From contig CBFHND010000001.1 of NCBI GenBank assembly GCA_965657085.1, positions 124,001-188,000 of the forward strand: a stretch of DNA of 64,000 bases. Reading direction: 5' to 3'. The position numbers and the translations under genes were made by a program. Positions within the stretch are counted from its first letter, which is position 1. Each line of letters starts with the position of its first letter. Of this stretch, positions 1 through 8,198 are shown one piece after another. The notes under the pieces were generated by a model. That model was not told the DNA's origin. It searched no databases and saw only the letters and a program-made list of their open reading frames with translations. This DNA comes from CBFHND01 sp965657085 (lineage in GTDB: Bacteria; Pseudomonadota; Alphaproteobacteria; Rhodobacterales; Rhodobacteraceae).

Positions 1-97
1 GGATCCGCTCGGGCGATGCCAGCGAGACCTTGATTTCATCAAACACCTTGGGGGGTGTGAGCGGGTTGAACGGGTTGTTTGTCAGTTCCTGGTTCAT
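1..97 (-). CDS. rpoC: RNA polymerase subunit beta' (5' end only)
   Basis: Only the first 32 codons lie in the window; the gene runs off the left edge. The N-terminus reads MNQELTNNPFNPL and continues into a VFDEIKVSLASPE stretch, which is the conserved opening of alphaproteobacterial beta' subunits. The ATG at 97-95 is preceded by an AAGGA Shine-Dalgarno sequence about 8 nt upstream. It lies 73 bp downstream of the rpoB stop codon in the usual rpoB-rpoC order, so the two genes are very probably co-transcribed. The spacer carries a perfect 11-bp hairpin (see 136-161). Identification is by sequence and position together. Confidence 0.95.
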   Translation of the reverse strand, partial: MNQELTNNPFNPLTPPKVFDEIKVSLASPERI

Positions 98-135
98 TTT
101 CAAATCCTTGAAAGGGGAGCAAAGGGAGAAACGGG

Positions 136-161
136 GTAAGGTGGGGTCAACCCCACCTTAC
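136..161 (-). other. perfect hairpin in the rpoB-rpoC spacer
   Basis: An 11-bp perfect stem (GTAAGGTGGGG at 136-146 with its complement at 151-161) closes a TCAA tetraloop. On the transcribed strand it starts about 10 nt after the rpoB stop and is not followed by a T run, so it is not a standard intrinsic terminator. It may be an RNA processing or stability element, or a partial attenuator, between the two subunit genes; that role is inferred. Confidence 0.6.
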
Positions 162-170
162 GTGGGCCCG

Positions 171-3100
171 TTATTCGTCTTCCTCTGCGTCCAGGAGTTC
201 CATGTTCAGGCCGAGGCCCCGGACTTCTTTGACCAGAACGTTGAACGATTCCGGCACGCCGGCTTCGAAATTGTCCTCGCCCTTGACGATGCTTTCATAG
301 ACTTTCGTCCGTCCGGCCACGTCGTCCGATTTCACGGTCAGCATTTCCTGCAGGGTGTAGGCGGCGCCGTAGGCTTCCAGAGCCCAGACTTCCATCTCAC
401 CAAAGCGCTGGCCACCGAACTGCGCCTTACCGCCCAGCGGCTGCTGGGTGACGAGGCTGTATGGCCCGGTCGAACGCGCGTGGATCTTGTCGTCCACAAG
501 GTGGTGCAGTTTCAGCAGGTACTTGATGCCCACGGTCACGGGACGGCTGAACTGTTCGCCGGTGCGCCCGTCGAACAGGATCGACTGACCCGAGGTCGAG
601 AAGCCCGCGCGTTCCAGCGCGTTGTTCACGTCTGCCTCTTTGGCACCGTCGAAAACCGGCGTGGCAATCGGCACACCGCGCGACACGTTGCCCGCCGCTT
701 CGACCAGCGTGTCCTCGTCCATGCCCGAGATGCCCTCGTCATAAACGTCATCGCCGTAAGCCAGGTGCATCGCCTCGCGCACAGGTGTCAGATCACCCGA
801 GCGGCGGTATTCCTGCAGCGCCTCGTCCACGTTCAGGCCCAGACCACGTGCGGCCCAACCCATGTGCGTCTCAAGGATTTGCCCGACGTTCATACGCGAT
901 GGCACGCCCAGCGGGTTCAGACAGAAGTCGACCGGTGTACCGTCCGAAAGGAACGGCATGTCTTCCATCGGCACAACCTTGGAAATCACACCCTTGTTGC
1001 CGTGACGGCCGGCCATCTTGTCGCCCGGTTGCAGCTTGCGCTTCACCGCCACGAACACCTTGACCATTTTCATCACGCCCGGGGGCAGATCGTCGCCACG
1101 GCGCACTTTCTCGACCTTGTCCTCGAAACGGGCATCCAAGGCACGTTTTTGCGCCTCGTACTGCTCGTTCAGGGCTTCGACCACCTGTGCGTCAGCTTCG
1201 TCTTTCAGCGCCAGCTGCCACCACTGACCACGGGTGAGAACCTCGTCGAGGATCTCTTCGGTGATCTCGGCGTTCGCCTTGACCCCCTTGGGACCTTTCA
1301 CGGCGGTCTTGCCAAGGATCATGCCGCGCAGACGCGCATAGATGTTCCGATCGAGGATCGCGAGTTCGTCGTCCCGGTCACGGGCCAGACGCTCGACCTC
1401 TTCCCGCTCGATCTGCAGGGCGCGTTCGTCTTTTTCCACACCGTGGCGGTTGAACACGCGCACTTCGACGACCGTACCGAAGTCACCCGGTTTGACGCGC
1501 AGGGACGTGTCGCGCACGTCGCTGGCTTTCTCGCCGAAGATGGCGCGCAGAAGCTTTTCTTCCGGCGTCATCGGGCTTTCGCCCTTGGGTGTGATCTTGC
1601 CCACGAGGATATCGCCCGGCTCAACGTCCGCACCGATGTACACGATGCCCGCCTCGTCGAGGTTGCGCAGCGCTTCTTCACCGACGTTGGGGATGTCGCG
1701 GGTGATCTCTTCCGGCCCAAGCTTGGTGTCACGGGCGGCGACTTCGAATTCCTCGATGTGGATCGAGGTAAAGACGTCATCGCGCGCGATCCGCTCGGAA
1801 ATCAGGATCGAGTCTTCGTAGTTGTAGCCATTCCACGGCATGAACGCGACGACCACGTTCTTGCCCAGCGCCAGTTCACCCATGTCCGTGGACGGACCAT
1901 CGGCAATCACCTGCCCCTTGGAAACCACATCACCCACTTTCACCAGCGGACGCTGGTTGATGCAGGTGTTCTGGTTCGACCGCTGGAACTTGCGCATGCG
2001 GTAGATGTCCACGCCTGCGTCGCCCAGTTCGAGGTCTTCGGTCGCACGCACAACGATGCGTGTGGCATCGACCTGGTCGATGATGCCGGCGCGTTTCGCC
2101 ATGTAGGCCGCACCGGAATCGCGGGCCACAACCTCTTCGATGCCGGTGCCGACCAGCGGCGCCTCGGCTTGCAGAAGCGGAACCGCCTGACGTTGCATGT
2201 TCGACCCCATCAGGGCGCGGTTGGCGTCGTCGTTTTCCAGGAAAGGGATCAGCGAGGCGGCAACCGAAACCAACTGTTTCGGGCTTACGTCGATCAGGTC
2301 CACGTTGTCGACAGGCGCCAGCGTGTATTCGCCCGACTGGCGGGTGTTCACGAACTCGTTGGTGAACTTGCCGCCCGCGTCAATCGACGCGTTGGCCTGC
2401 GCCACGGTGTGACGCTGTTCTTCGGTGGCGGACATGTATTGCACTTCGTCCGTCACCTTGCCGCCTTCAACCTTGCGGTAGGGCGTTTCGATGAAGCCGT
2501 ATTTGTTCACGCGGGCAAATGTCGCCAACGAGTTGATCAGGCCGATGTTCGGGCCTTCCGGCGTTTCAATCGGGCACATCCGGCCATAGTGCGTGGCGTG
2601 CACGTCGCGCACCTCGAAGCCTGCGCGTTCACGCGTCAGACCGCCCGGCCCAAGCGCCGACAGGCGGCGTTTGTGCGTCACTTCGGACAGCGGGTTCGTC
2701 TGGTCCATGAACTGCGACAGCTGCGAGGAGCCGAAGAATTCACGCACGGCAGCAGCAGCAGGTTTCGCGTTGATCAGGTCCTGCGGCATGACGGTGTCGA
2801 TCTCGACGGAACTCATGCGCTCCTTGATCGCACGCTCCATCCGGAGCAGGCCTACGCGGTACTGATTTTCCATCAGCTCGCCCACGGACCGCACGCGACG
2901 GTTGCCGAGGTGGTCGATGTCGTCCACGTCGCCCTTGCCATCGCGCAGTTCCACCAGCGCCTTGATGCAGGCAACGATGTCTTCGCGGCGCAGGGTGCGC
3001 TGGGTGTCTTCGGCATCAAGTGCCAGACGCATGTTCATTTTCACGCGACCAACAGCAGACAGGTCATAGCGTTCGCTGTCGAAGAACAGCGTGTCAAAGA

Positions 3101-4310
3101 GCGACGAGGCCGCTTCGACGGTGGGGGGCTCGCCCGGACGCATGACGCGGTAGATGTCCATGAGCGCGGTTTCGCGGTTCATGTTCTTGTCCTGCGCCAG
3201 CGTGTTGCGCATGTACGGGCCGACGTTGACGTTGTCGATGTCCAGTACGGGGATCTCGGTCACACCGGCATCGATCAGGTCCTTGACCGAGCCGCCGATC
3301 AGATCGCCGTCCTTGTCATATTCCAGCGTCAGCTCATCACCGGCCTCGACATAGATCGCGCCGTTTTCTTCGTTGATGATGTCCTTGGCCACGAACTTGC
3401 CCACGATGTGCTCGAACGGGACCAGCAGGTCCTTGACGTTGCCTTCGTCGATCAGCTTCTTCACAGCGCGGGGGGTGACCTTCTTGCCGGCTTCGGCAAT
3501 GACTTCACCCGATTTGGCGTCGACCAGATCATAGGTCGGACGGGTGCCGCGTACACGCTCGGGGAAGAACGGTGTGACCCAGCCCTTGTTCTTTTTCAAC
3601 TTGAAGCTGACAGTCTCGTAATAGGCGTCCATGATCGCCTCTTGGTCGAGGCCAAGCGAGTAGAGCAGCGTTGTCACGGGCAGTTTGCGGCGACGGTCGA
3701 TGCGCGCAAAGACGATGTCCTTGGCGTCGAATTCAAAGTCCAGCCACGAGCCACGGTAAGGAATGATGCGGCAGGCAAAGAGCAGCTTGCCCGAGCTGTG
3801 CGTCTTGCCCTTGTCGTGATCGAAGAACACGCCGGGGGAGCGGTGCATCTGGCTGACGATCACACGCTCGGTGCCGTTCACGATGAACGTACCGTTGGGT
3901 GTCATCAAGGGCATGTCGCCCATGAACACGTCTTGTTCCTTGATATCCTTGACGGATTTGGCGCCGGTGTCTTCGTCGACATCAAATACGATCAGGCGCA
4001 GCGTCACCTTCAGGGGCGCGCTGTAGGTCATGTCGCGTTGCTGACATTCCTCGACGTCGTACTTGGGTTTTTCCAGCTCGTACTTGACGTATTCCAGCAC
4101 GGACGTCTCGTTGAAGTCCTTGATTGGAAAGACAGATTGGAACACGCCCTGGATGCCATCCCCATCGGTGGGGACTTCGGCGTCGCCGGAGTTGAGGAAC
4201 AGGTCGTAGGATGATTTCTGAACCTCGATGAGGTTCGGCATGTCGAGGACTTCGCGGATTTTACCGTAATACTTACGGAGACGTTTCTGACCGAGGAAAC
4301 TTTGCGCCAT
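171..4310 (-). CDS. rpoB: DNA-directed RNA polymerase subunit beta
   Basis: This encodes the complete catalytic beta subunit of RNA polymerase, 1379 aa from the ATG at 4310. A GTG four codons further upstream is less likely because it sits directly against the only AAGG, while that AAGG is about 11 nt from the ATG. The rifampicin pocket lies at roughly residues 523-556 (SQLSQFMDQ, then HKRRLSALGPGG). The residues matching E. coli D516, H526 and S531 are wild type, so a rifampicin-sensitive enzyme is expected by inference. The C-terminus keeps the conserved GEMEVWALEAYGA region. Unusually, the gene upstream is not rplL but a divergent gene, so rpoBC must use its own promoter in the 545-bp leader. 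Confidence 0.98.
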   Translation of the reverse strand: MAQSFLGQKRLRKYYGKIREVLDMPNLIEVQKSSYDLFLNSGDAEVPTDGDGIQGVFQSVFPIKDFNETSVLEYVKYELEKPKYDVEECQQRDMTYSAPLKVTLRLIVFDVDEDTGAKSVKDIKEQDVFMGDMPLMTPNGTFIVNGTERVIVSQMHRSPGVFFDHDKGKTHSSGKLLFACRIIPYRGSWLDFEFDAKDIVFARIDRRRKLPVTTLLYSLGLDQEAIMDAYYETVSFKLKKNKGWVTPFFPERVRGTRPTYDLVDAKSGEVIAEAGKKVTPRAVKKLIDEGNVKDLLVPFEHIVGKFVAKDIINEENGAIYVEAGDELTLEYDKDGDLIGGSVKDLIDAGVTEIPVLDIDNVNVGPYMRNTLAQDKNMNRETALMDIYRVMRPGEPPTVEAASSLFDTLFFDSERYDLSAVGRVKMNMRLALDAEDTQRTLRREDIVACIKALVELRDGKGDVDDIDHLGNRRVRSVGELMENQYRVGLLRMERAIKERMSSVEIDTVMPQDLINAKPAAAAVREFFGSSQLSQFMDQTNPLSEVTHKRRLSALGPGGLTRERAGFEVRDVHATHYGRMCPIETPEGPNIGLINSLATFARVNKYGFIETPYRKVEGGKVTDEVQYMSATEEQRHTVAQANASIDAGGKFTNEFVNTRQSGEYTLAPVDNVDLIDVSPKQLVSVAASLIPFLENDDANRALMGSNMQRQAVPLLQAEAPLVGTGIEEVVARDSGAAYMAKRAGIIDQVDATRIVVRATEDLELGDAGVDIYRMRKFQRSNQNTCINQRPLVKVGDVVSKGQVIADGPSTDMGELALGKNVVVAFMPWNGYNYEDSILISERIARDDVFTSIHIEEFEVAARDTKLGPEEITRDIPNVGEEALRNLDEAGIVYIGADVEPGDILVGKITPKGESPMTPEEKLLRAIFGEKASDVRDTSLRVKPGDFGTVVEVRVFNRHGVEKDERALQIEREEVERLARDRDDELAILDRNIYARLRGMILGKTAVKGPKGVKANAEITEEILDEVLTRGQWWQLALKDEADAQVVEALNEQYEAQKRALDARFEDKVEKVRRGDDLPPGVMKMVKVFVAVKRKLQPGDKMAGRHGNKGVISKVVPMEDMPFLSDGTPVDFCLNPLGVPSRMNVGQILETHMGWAARGLGLNVDEALQEYRRSGDLTPVREAMHLAYGDDVYDEGISGMDEDTLVEAAGNVSRGVPIATPVFDGAKEADVNNALERAGFSTSGQSILFDGRTGEQFSRPVTVGIKYLLKLHHLVDDKIHARSTGPYSLVTQQPLGGKAQFGGQRFGEMEVWALEAYGAAYTLQEMLTVKSDDVAGRTKVYESIVKGEDNFEAGVPESFNVLVKEVRGLGLNMELLDAEEDE

Positions 4311-4856
4311 GTGTCTGGACACCTTTCAATTCTCACCGGCGCACGGGCAGTTGGGCGACTGCACGGGCGACCATACGAGACGGCGTTGAAGGAAAGTCCA
4401 TTCTTGCCCCACGTCCCAATGTGCGGCCCCCGACTTCCCTCCTGCCTTGGAAAACTCCTGTTTTACAGGAACTTACCAAGCCAGGCCTCGCACAACATCT
4501 TGCCCTTCCCCGCGGTGACGTTTGAATGTCAGGGGGATGTTTCAGGCTCCATGCTGCACGACAGAAAAAGCGGCTTCGAATCAATCGAACCCGCGTGAAC
4601 GCTTCAAATAGGACGTGAAGACACGAAAGGCAAGGCCCCCAAGGCCCTGTCCTCAAGCAAAGGCGCGCACATGCGCCGCACCGCCCGATATTCCGCAAAA
4701 CCGCGCCTTCGGTCAAGGGGCGGGGCGTATGGGGCCGGTATGGACGCAGTATGGGTCCGGTATGGTTTCGATCCGGTTACCCCCGCGTCCGACCGGGTTT
4801 GGCCACCTTAACCCTCTGAGGGCACAGTGCTTTCGCCGGATTTGAGGAGAGATGGA
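4311..4856. promoter_or_regulatory. long rpoB leader / divergent intergenic region
   Basis: This 545-bp stretch separates rpoB (minus) from the BrnA-like gene (plus). No convincing protein or tRNA gene was found in it. It contains a small 6-bp hairpin (TCCTGT/ACAGGA around 4456-4470) and, at 4727-4765, four copies of an 11-bp-period repeat. It must hold the promoter(s) for rpoBC and for the divergent gene; no -35/-10 pair could be assigned with confidence. Confidence 0.6.
4727..4765 (-). repeat. 11-bp-period CCATAC direct repeat, 4 units (rpoB side)
   Basis: GTATGG occurs on the plus strand at 4727, 4738, 4749 and 4760, exactly 11 bp apart. On the minus strand, the rpoB sense strand, this is CCATAC-N5 repeated four times, with spacers CGGAC, TGCGT and CGGCC. 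The same arrangement is found upstream of lpd (30665-30703) and hisS (52218-52256) in the same sense orientation. It begins about 420 bp upstream of the rpoB start and about 90 bp upstream of the divergent BrnA-like gene. It looks like an array of protein-binding sites on one helix face. Confidence 0.8.
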
Positions 4857-5339
4857 ATGCGCGAAGCCGACCCCAAGCAGATGACCCGCACCGACCGCAA
4901 GCACTGGGGCTTTGGCGTGGATGCGATGCGGATGATCGAACACGACCTGATGGGATACCTGCACGAATTCCGCGCCCTGCCCCGCGACTGGGACCAGATC
5001 TGGGAGGAGCAGGACAAACGCGACCCCAAGCGGGTGAAAATCACGATCTCGCTGGATGACGACGTGGTGCGGTTCTTCAAGGGGCTGGGACCGGGGTATC
5101 AGCCGCGCATGAACCGGGTGCTGCGGGCGTTCATGCACTTCCGGCTGGCCAAACTGATCGAGGGGCCGGACACGATGGATTACATCCTCAAGCCCGAAGA
5201 GGTGCTGGCCAAAGCCCGCGCCCGCCCGGAATGGGGCGACACGGATATCCACATGGGCGAGCTGGACGCGCCGAGAATGCAGCGGGGTCCGCGCAAGCAG
5301 GTGTTGAAGGGGACGGAACGGGGGTGGGTGGAGGAGTGA
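4857..5339 (+). CDS. BrnA-type antitoxin-like protein (orphan)
   Basis: This encodes a 160-aa protein. From about residue 60 it matches the BrnA/COG3514 pattern: VKITISLDDDVVRFFK followed by GPGYQPRMNRVLRAFM, a ribbon-helix-helix-type fold that in BrnT-BrnA modules neutralises the toxin and represses its own operon. The first 60 residues and the C-terminal 50 are extra compared with typical BrnA proteins of about 80-100 aa. The ATG at 4857 follows a GAGGAGAG Shine-Dalgarno sequence. No BrnT-like toxin gene lies on either side; downstream is degenerate DNA. It could be a stand-alone DNA-binding regulator divergent from rpoB. The family call is fairly firm; the role is not known. Confidence 0.75.
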   Translation: MREADPKQMTRTDRKHWGFGVDAMRMIEHDLMGYLHEFRALPRDWDQIWEEQDKRDPKRVKITISLDDDVVRFFKGLGPGYQPRMNRVLRAFMHFRLAKLIEGPDTMDYILKPEEVLAKARARPEWGDTDIHMGELDAPRMQRGPRKQVLKGTERGWVEE

Positions 5340-6087
5340 GAGCGGGGGGCGTGTCGCGCGACACGTTCTACCGTTACAAATCGGCGGTTGAGGATGGCGG
5401 TGCAGAAGCCTTTTTTGAGCGCACCCGGCGCAAGCCCAACCTGGCGAACCGGGTCCTGCGTCACCGCATGTGGGCGGATGGCACGGAGTTCCGTTCAGAG
5501 AAGGTGGAGGCTACGGCATGATCTGAGCGCCCAACACCAATCTGAACGGGGCCGTGCTCACCGGACGAGGTTCGTGGATGAATCCGAAAATGCCTGCTGC
5601 GCCACCAAGCGCGTCTCAAAGCAAGGCTCTCCACAACCAATCCGACACATGCACGCAGCGATGCCCCACGTGGCATCAACCAGACTGCGAAGAGAAGCTT
5701 GACCCAAACGCCCAATTAGAGAAGCTGGCCTTTGGCCACACTGAGTTTCAATTCATGGGTCTACGGACATTAACTGTCCTTTACCTTTTCCTTCGATACG
5801 AGCCGTGTATCGCCAGACTGCGGAATGGCGGCCAGACGGTTCTTCGGTGCGCTTTTTGGCCGCCAAGCACATTTCCTCTGGGAAAGGCGCGCCTTCGTTA
5901 GCCAAATCGCCAGCCCGATGGGGCGGTCTGGCCCCTCTCTGCAGGTTTTGCCCTGCAAAACCGCCTGCCGGGCAATGGATGCACGGCGGCCTGCGGCCTT
6001 GATCCCGTGCGGCGCGCCTCAGGGCAAGGTGTGCATTAGCCCCGAACCGGCCATTACAACACCGCCAACCGGACAGCGCCAGACGGC
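5340..6087. other. gene-poor degenerate region
   Basis: About 750 bp without an intact gene. It holds a short IS481-transposase remnant at its left end (5348-5455) and a GC-rich segment around 5880-6010 with an 8-bp hairpin (GGTTTTGC at 5944-5951, its complement at 5955-5962). The short open frames show no recognisable protein features. It looks like a decayed mobile-element scar between the BrnA-like gene and the end of the sdh operon. Confidence 0.6.
5348..5455 (+). pseudogene. IS481-family transposase remnant
   Basis: About 36 codons read GVSRDTFYRYK, then a GGAEAFFERTRRKPNLANRV segment. This matches the N-terminal helix-turn-helix part of IS481-family transposases (typical form GVSRDTFYRYK...GG.EAL...RRKPN..NR). 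Neither the start of the transposase nor the DDE catalytic domain follows; the frame runs on only 20 codons of unrelated sequence before a stop. Terminal inverted repeats were not identified. This is from recognition of the family motif, without a database search. Confidence 0.65.
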
Positions 6088-6381
6088 TCAACCCTCGTTC
6101 TTCGGCGGATACATCAACGCCATCAACGCAGCAGGGCGCGCATCACGGTCGATCGCGCCTTCGGTCCAGCCATCACCGAAGAGCGCGCGCATGTCCTTGT
6201 CCTTGTACTTCTCGGCAAACAGGCGACCCGTCTTTTCCAACAGGTCCGCCACCGCAGCATTGAACGCCGCCTCGCCGCCAGCCACACGGTTGAGATAATG
6301 GAGACGTGCCGCCAGATGTCGGCAAATCAGCCGCAGGTCTTCCGGCGATTGGAAATCCAGCGACAGGTCCGGCTTGTCCAT
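6088..6381 (-). CDS. small protein translationally coupled to sdhB
   Basis: A 97-aa, mostly helical, soluble protein without signal peptide or membrane segment (MDKPDLSLDFQSPEDLRLICR onward). The start ATG at 6381 overlaps the sdhB stop as TGATG, so it is the last gene of the sdh operon and is probably made by translational coupling. It is not the usual succinate dehydrogenase assembly factor SdhE, since no RGxxE motif is present. The family is not recognised; a role linked to succinate dehydrogenase is only suggested by position. Confidence 0.7.
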   Translation of the reverse strand: MDKPDLSLDFQSPEDLRLICRHLAARLHYLNRVAGGEAAFNAAVADLLEKTGRLFAEKYKDKDMRALFGDGWTEGAIDRDARPAALMALMYPPKNEG

Positions 6382-7160
6382 CACACCGTCCGGTCGACCA
6401 TCATCTTCTTGATGTTGGCGATGGCCTCTGCGGGGTTCAAACCCTTGGGGCATGTCTTGGCGCAGTTCATGATCGTGTGGCAGCGGTACAGCTTGAAGGG
6501 GTCCTCAAGGTCGTCCAGCCGTTCGCCGGTCGCCTCGTCGCGGCTGTCGATGATCCAGCGGTAGGCGTGCAGCAACGCGGCTGGCCCAAGGTAGCGGTCG
6601 CCGTTCCACCAATAGCTGGGGCAGGATGTCGAGCAGGACGCGCACATCACGCATTCATAAAGGCCATCGAGCTTCTTGCGGTCCTCGATGGATTGCTTCC
6701 ACTCTTTCGCGGGGCGGTTCGTCTTGGTCTCAAGCCAGGGCATAATCGACGCGTGCTGCGCGTAGAAGTGCGTGAGGTCCGGGATCAGATCCTTGACCAC
6801 CGGCATGTGCGGCAGGGGATAGATTTTCACGTCGCCTTTCACCTCGTCCATGCCGTAGATGCAGGCGAGCGTGTTGATGCCGTCGATGTTCATCGCACAG
6901 GACCCGCAGATGCCCTCGCGGCAGGACCGGCGGAAGGTCAGCGTGGGGTCGATCTCGTTCTTGATCTTGATCAGCGCGTCCAGGATCATCGGGCCGCAGC
7001 TGTCCATATCCACCCAATAGGTGTCGACCTGCGGGTTTTTGCCGTCATCGGGGTTCCAGCGGTAGATCTGGAACTTGCGCAGGTTGGTCGCCCCTTCGGG
7101 CTTGGGCCATGTCTTGCCCGTCTGGATGCGGCTGTTCTTGGGAAGCGTCAGTTGAACCAT
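6381..7160 (-). CDS. sdhB: succinate dehydrogenase iron-sulfur subunit
   Basis: A 259-aa electron-transfer subunit of complex II that passes electrons from the SdhA flavin to quinone through three Fe-S clusters. The 2Fe-2S ligands are in SCREGICGSC and a following C from about residue 76. The 4Fe-4S and 3Fe-4S ligands are in CVMCASCSTSCP and CHTIMNCAKTCPKG. The ATG at 7160 has a clear AAGGAG upstream. It is separated from sdhA by a methyltransferase and a lipoprotein gene on the same strand, which is unusual, and it overlaps the next small gene by one base. Confidence 0.98.
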   Translation of the reverse strand: MVQLTLPKNSRIQTGKTWPKPEGATNLRKFQIYRWNPDDGKNPQVDTYWVDMDSCGPMILDALIKIKNEIDPTLTFRRSCREGICGSCAMNIDGINTLACIYGMDEVKGDVKIYPLPHMPVVKDLIPDLTHFYAQHASIMPWLETKTNRPAKEWKQSIEDRKKLDGLYECVMCASCSTSCPSYWWNGDRYLGPAALLHAYRWIIDSRDEATGERLDDLEDPFKLYRCHTIMNCAKTCPKGLNPAEAIANIKKMMVDRTV

Positions 7161-7173
7161 CTGGGGTCTCCTT

Positions 7174-7503
7174 TCACGCGGCCAGGACGGCGAGGCCGGC
7201 CTTGGCAATGCACTGTTGGGTCTCGGGGCGGGCAAGGACACTGGTCACAAGCGTCGCCGTTGTCTCGTCAACACCGATCACGGCGTCCTTTGCGAATTCG
7301 CCGATTTCGCGCGCGGTCGCGTTGTCGATCACGCAATCGGTAAAGGGGGTCACCGCGGCCTGCGGGACGGCGGGAAAGCGGGTGACAAGGGTTTCGGCCA
7401 CCGCGGCCTTGGCCGATTGGCGGGCCACACCGTCCACGGCTTCGGTTGCTTGTTCGCAGGCGGCCAGCGCCAGCACGGATATCAGGGCCAGCGCGCGCAT
7501 CAT
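7174..7503 (-). CDS. small lipoprotein inside the sdh operon
   Basis: A 109-aa predicted lipoprotein. The N-terminus MMRALALISVLALAAC ends in a lipobox (LAAC), so Cys16 should be lipidated. The rest is a mainly helical domain with two further cysteines (DCVID and QQCIAK), which could form a disulfide. The ATG at 7503 overlaps the stop of the FkbM-type gene as ATGATG; the next ATG is three bases later. It sits between the methyltransferase and sdhB, 13 bp before sdhB. No function is recognised. The context suggests co-expression with complex II. Confidence 0.75.
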   Translation of the reverse strand: MMRALALISVLALAACEQATEAVDGVARQSAKAAVAETLVTRFPAVPQAAVTPFTDCVIDNATAREIGEFAKDAVIGVDETTATLVTSVLARPETQQCIAKAGLAVLAA

Positions 7504-8195
7504 GCCGCCCACCGCGTGAACATCACGTCCATGTGCCGGGGCTGTGCACGTTTGCCCGGCCCATCGGCCACGGCCAGCACGTCGCGCAGCTCAAGCCCCG
7601 CATCGGCCAGCATCGCAATCGCCTGCGACGGGGGCGCGGTGCCCGTGAACCGTTCGGTCACGCTCAGTTCCAGCACCACGAAATCACAGCGTTTCAATGT
7701 CTCGGGCCCACCTTCCAGAACATCGACCTCGAACCCTTCGGTGTCGATCTTCAACCCGATGCGCCCGTCATAGCCCGCGGCCAGATCATCCAGCCGTTTG
7801 ACCGGCACTTCAAGGGTCTCGACCTTGGTGAAGGTCTTGGTCAGAGTGTCGGTGCGGCTTTTAAGCGATGCCATGGCGCCGCCCTTGCCCGGCTCGGTTT
7901 CCGGCACGTTCAGCGTCGCGGTGCCGTCTTCCGCACCCAGCGCCACGGCATGGAAATCGAAATCCTCCAGCCGTCCCGCCGCGCGCACCGCATCGCCGCA
8001 TCCGGGCTGCGGATCGACCAGCACGAACCGCGCATTGGGAAAACTCTTGTAAAGCCACGGCGTGCCATCATGCACGCCTACATCCATCACCACATCCGGC
8101 GCAAACCCGTAGCCCTTAAGGTAGAACGCACGCGTCTTGATGGGATGGACATCCATCCCTTCGGACCGAAGCGTACGCCGAATCTCACCAAGCAT
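7500..8195 (-). CDS. FkbM-family SAM methyltransferase
   Basis: A 231-aa protein with the FkbM-type Rossmann fold. VVMDVGVHDGTPWLYKSFP is the SAM-binding motif I at about residues 35-53, followed by FVLVDPQPG and, near residue 150, GLKIDTEGFEVDVLEGG, the hallmark of this family. Members methylate sugar or small-molecule hydroxyl groups, often in polysaccharide or glycan modification. The start lies 3 bp after the sdhA stop and the end overlaps the following lipoprotein gene, so it is fully embedded in the sdh operon. The substrate is not known; a direct role in complex II is not implied by the family. Confidence 0.88.
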   Translation of the reverse strand: MLGEIRRTLRSEGMDVHPIKTRAFYLKGYGFAPDVVMDVGVHDGTPWLYKSFPNARFVLVDPQPGCGDAVRAAGRLEDFDFHAVALGAEDGTATLNVPETEPGKGGAMASLKSRTDTLTKTFTKVETLEVPVKRLDDLAAGYDGRIGLKIDTEGFEVDVLEGGPETLKRCDFVVLELSVTERFTGTAPPSQAIAMLADAGLELRDVLAVADGPGKRAQPRHMDVMFTRWAA

Positions 8196-8198
8196 CGA

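Noticed and set aside
136..161. Terminator between rpoB and rpoC
   Set aside because: No T run follows on the transcribed strand, and rpoC must be expressed; described as a hairpin only.
30..4214. A 1394-codon open frame on the plus strand across rpoB
   Set aside because: It is the exact antisense of rpoB, arises from GC-rich third-position bias, has no family features, and would overlap an essential gene completely.
4302..4716. Short frames on both strands in the rpoB leader
   Set aside because: Composition and lack of ribosome-binding sites suggest non-coding leader.
4727..4765. Reading the CCATAC arrays as CRISPR or minisatellite
   Set aside because: Units are only 11 bp with a 6-bp core and variable 5-bp spacers; no CRISPR-length repeats or cas genes.
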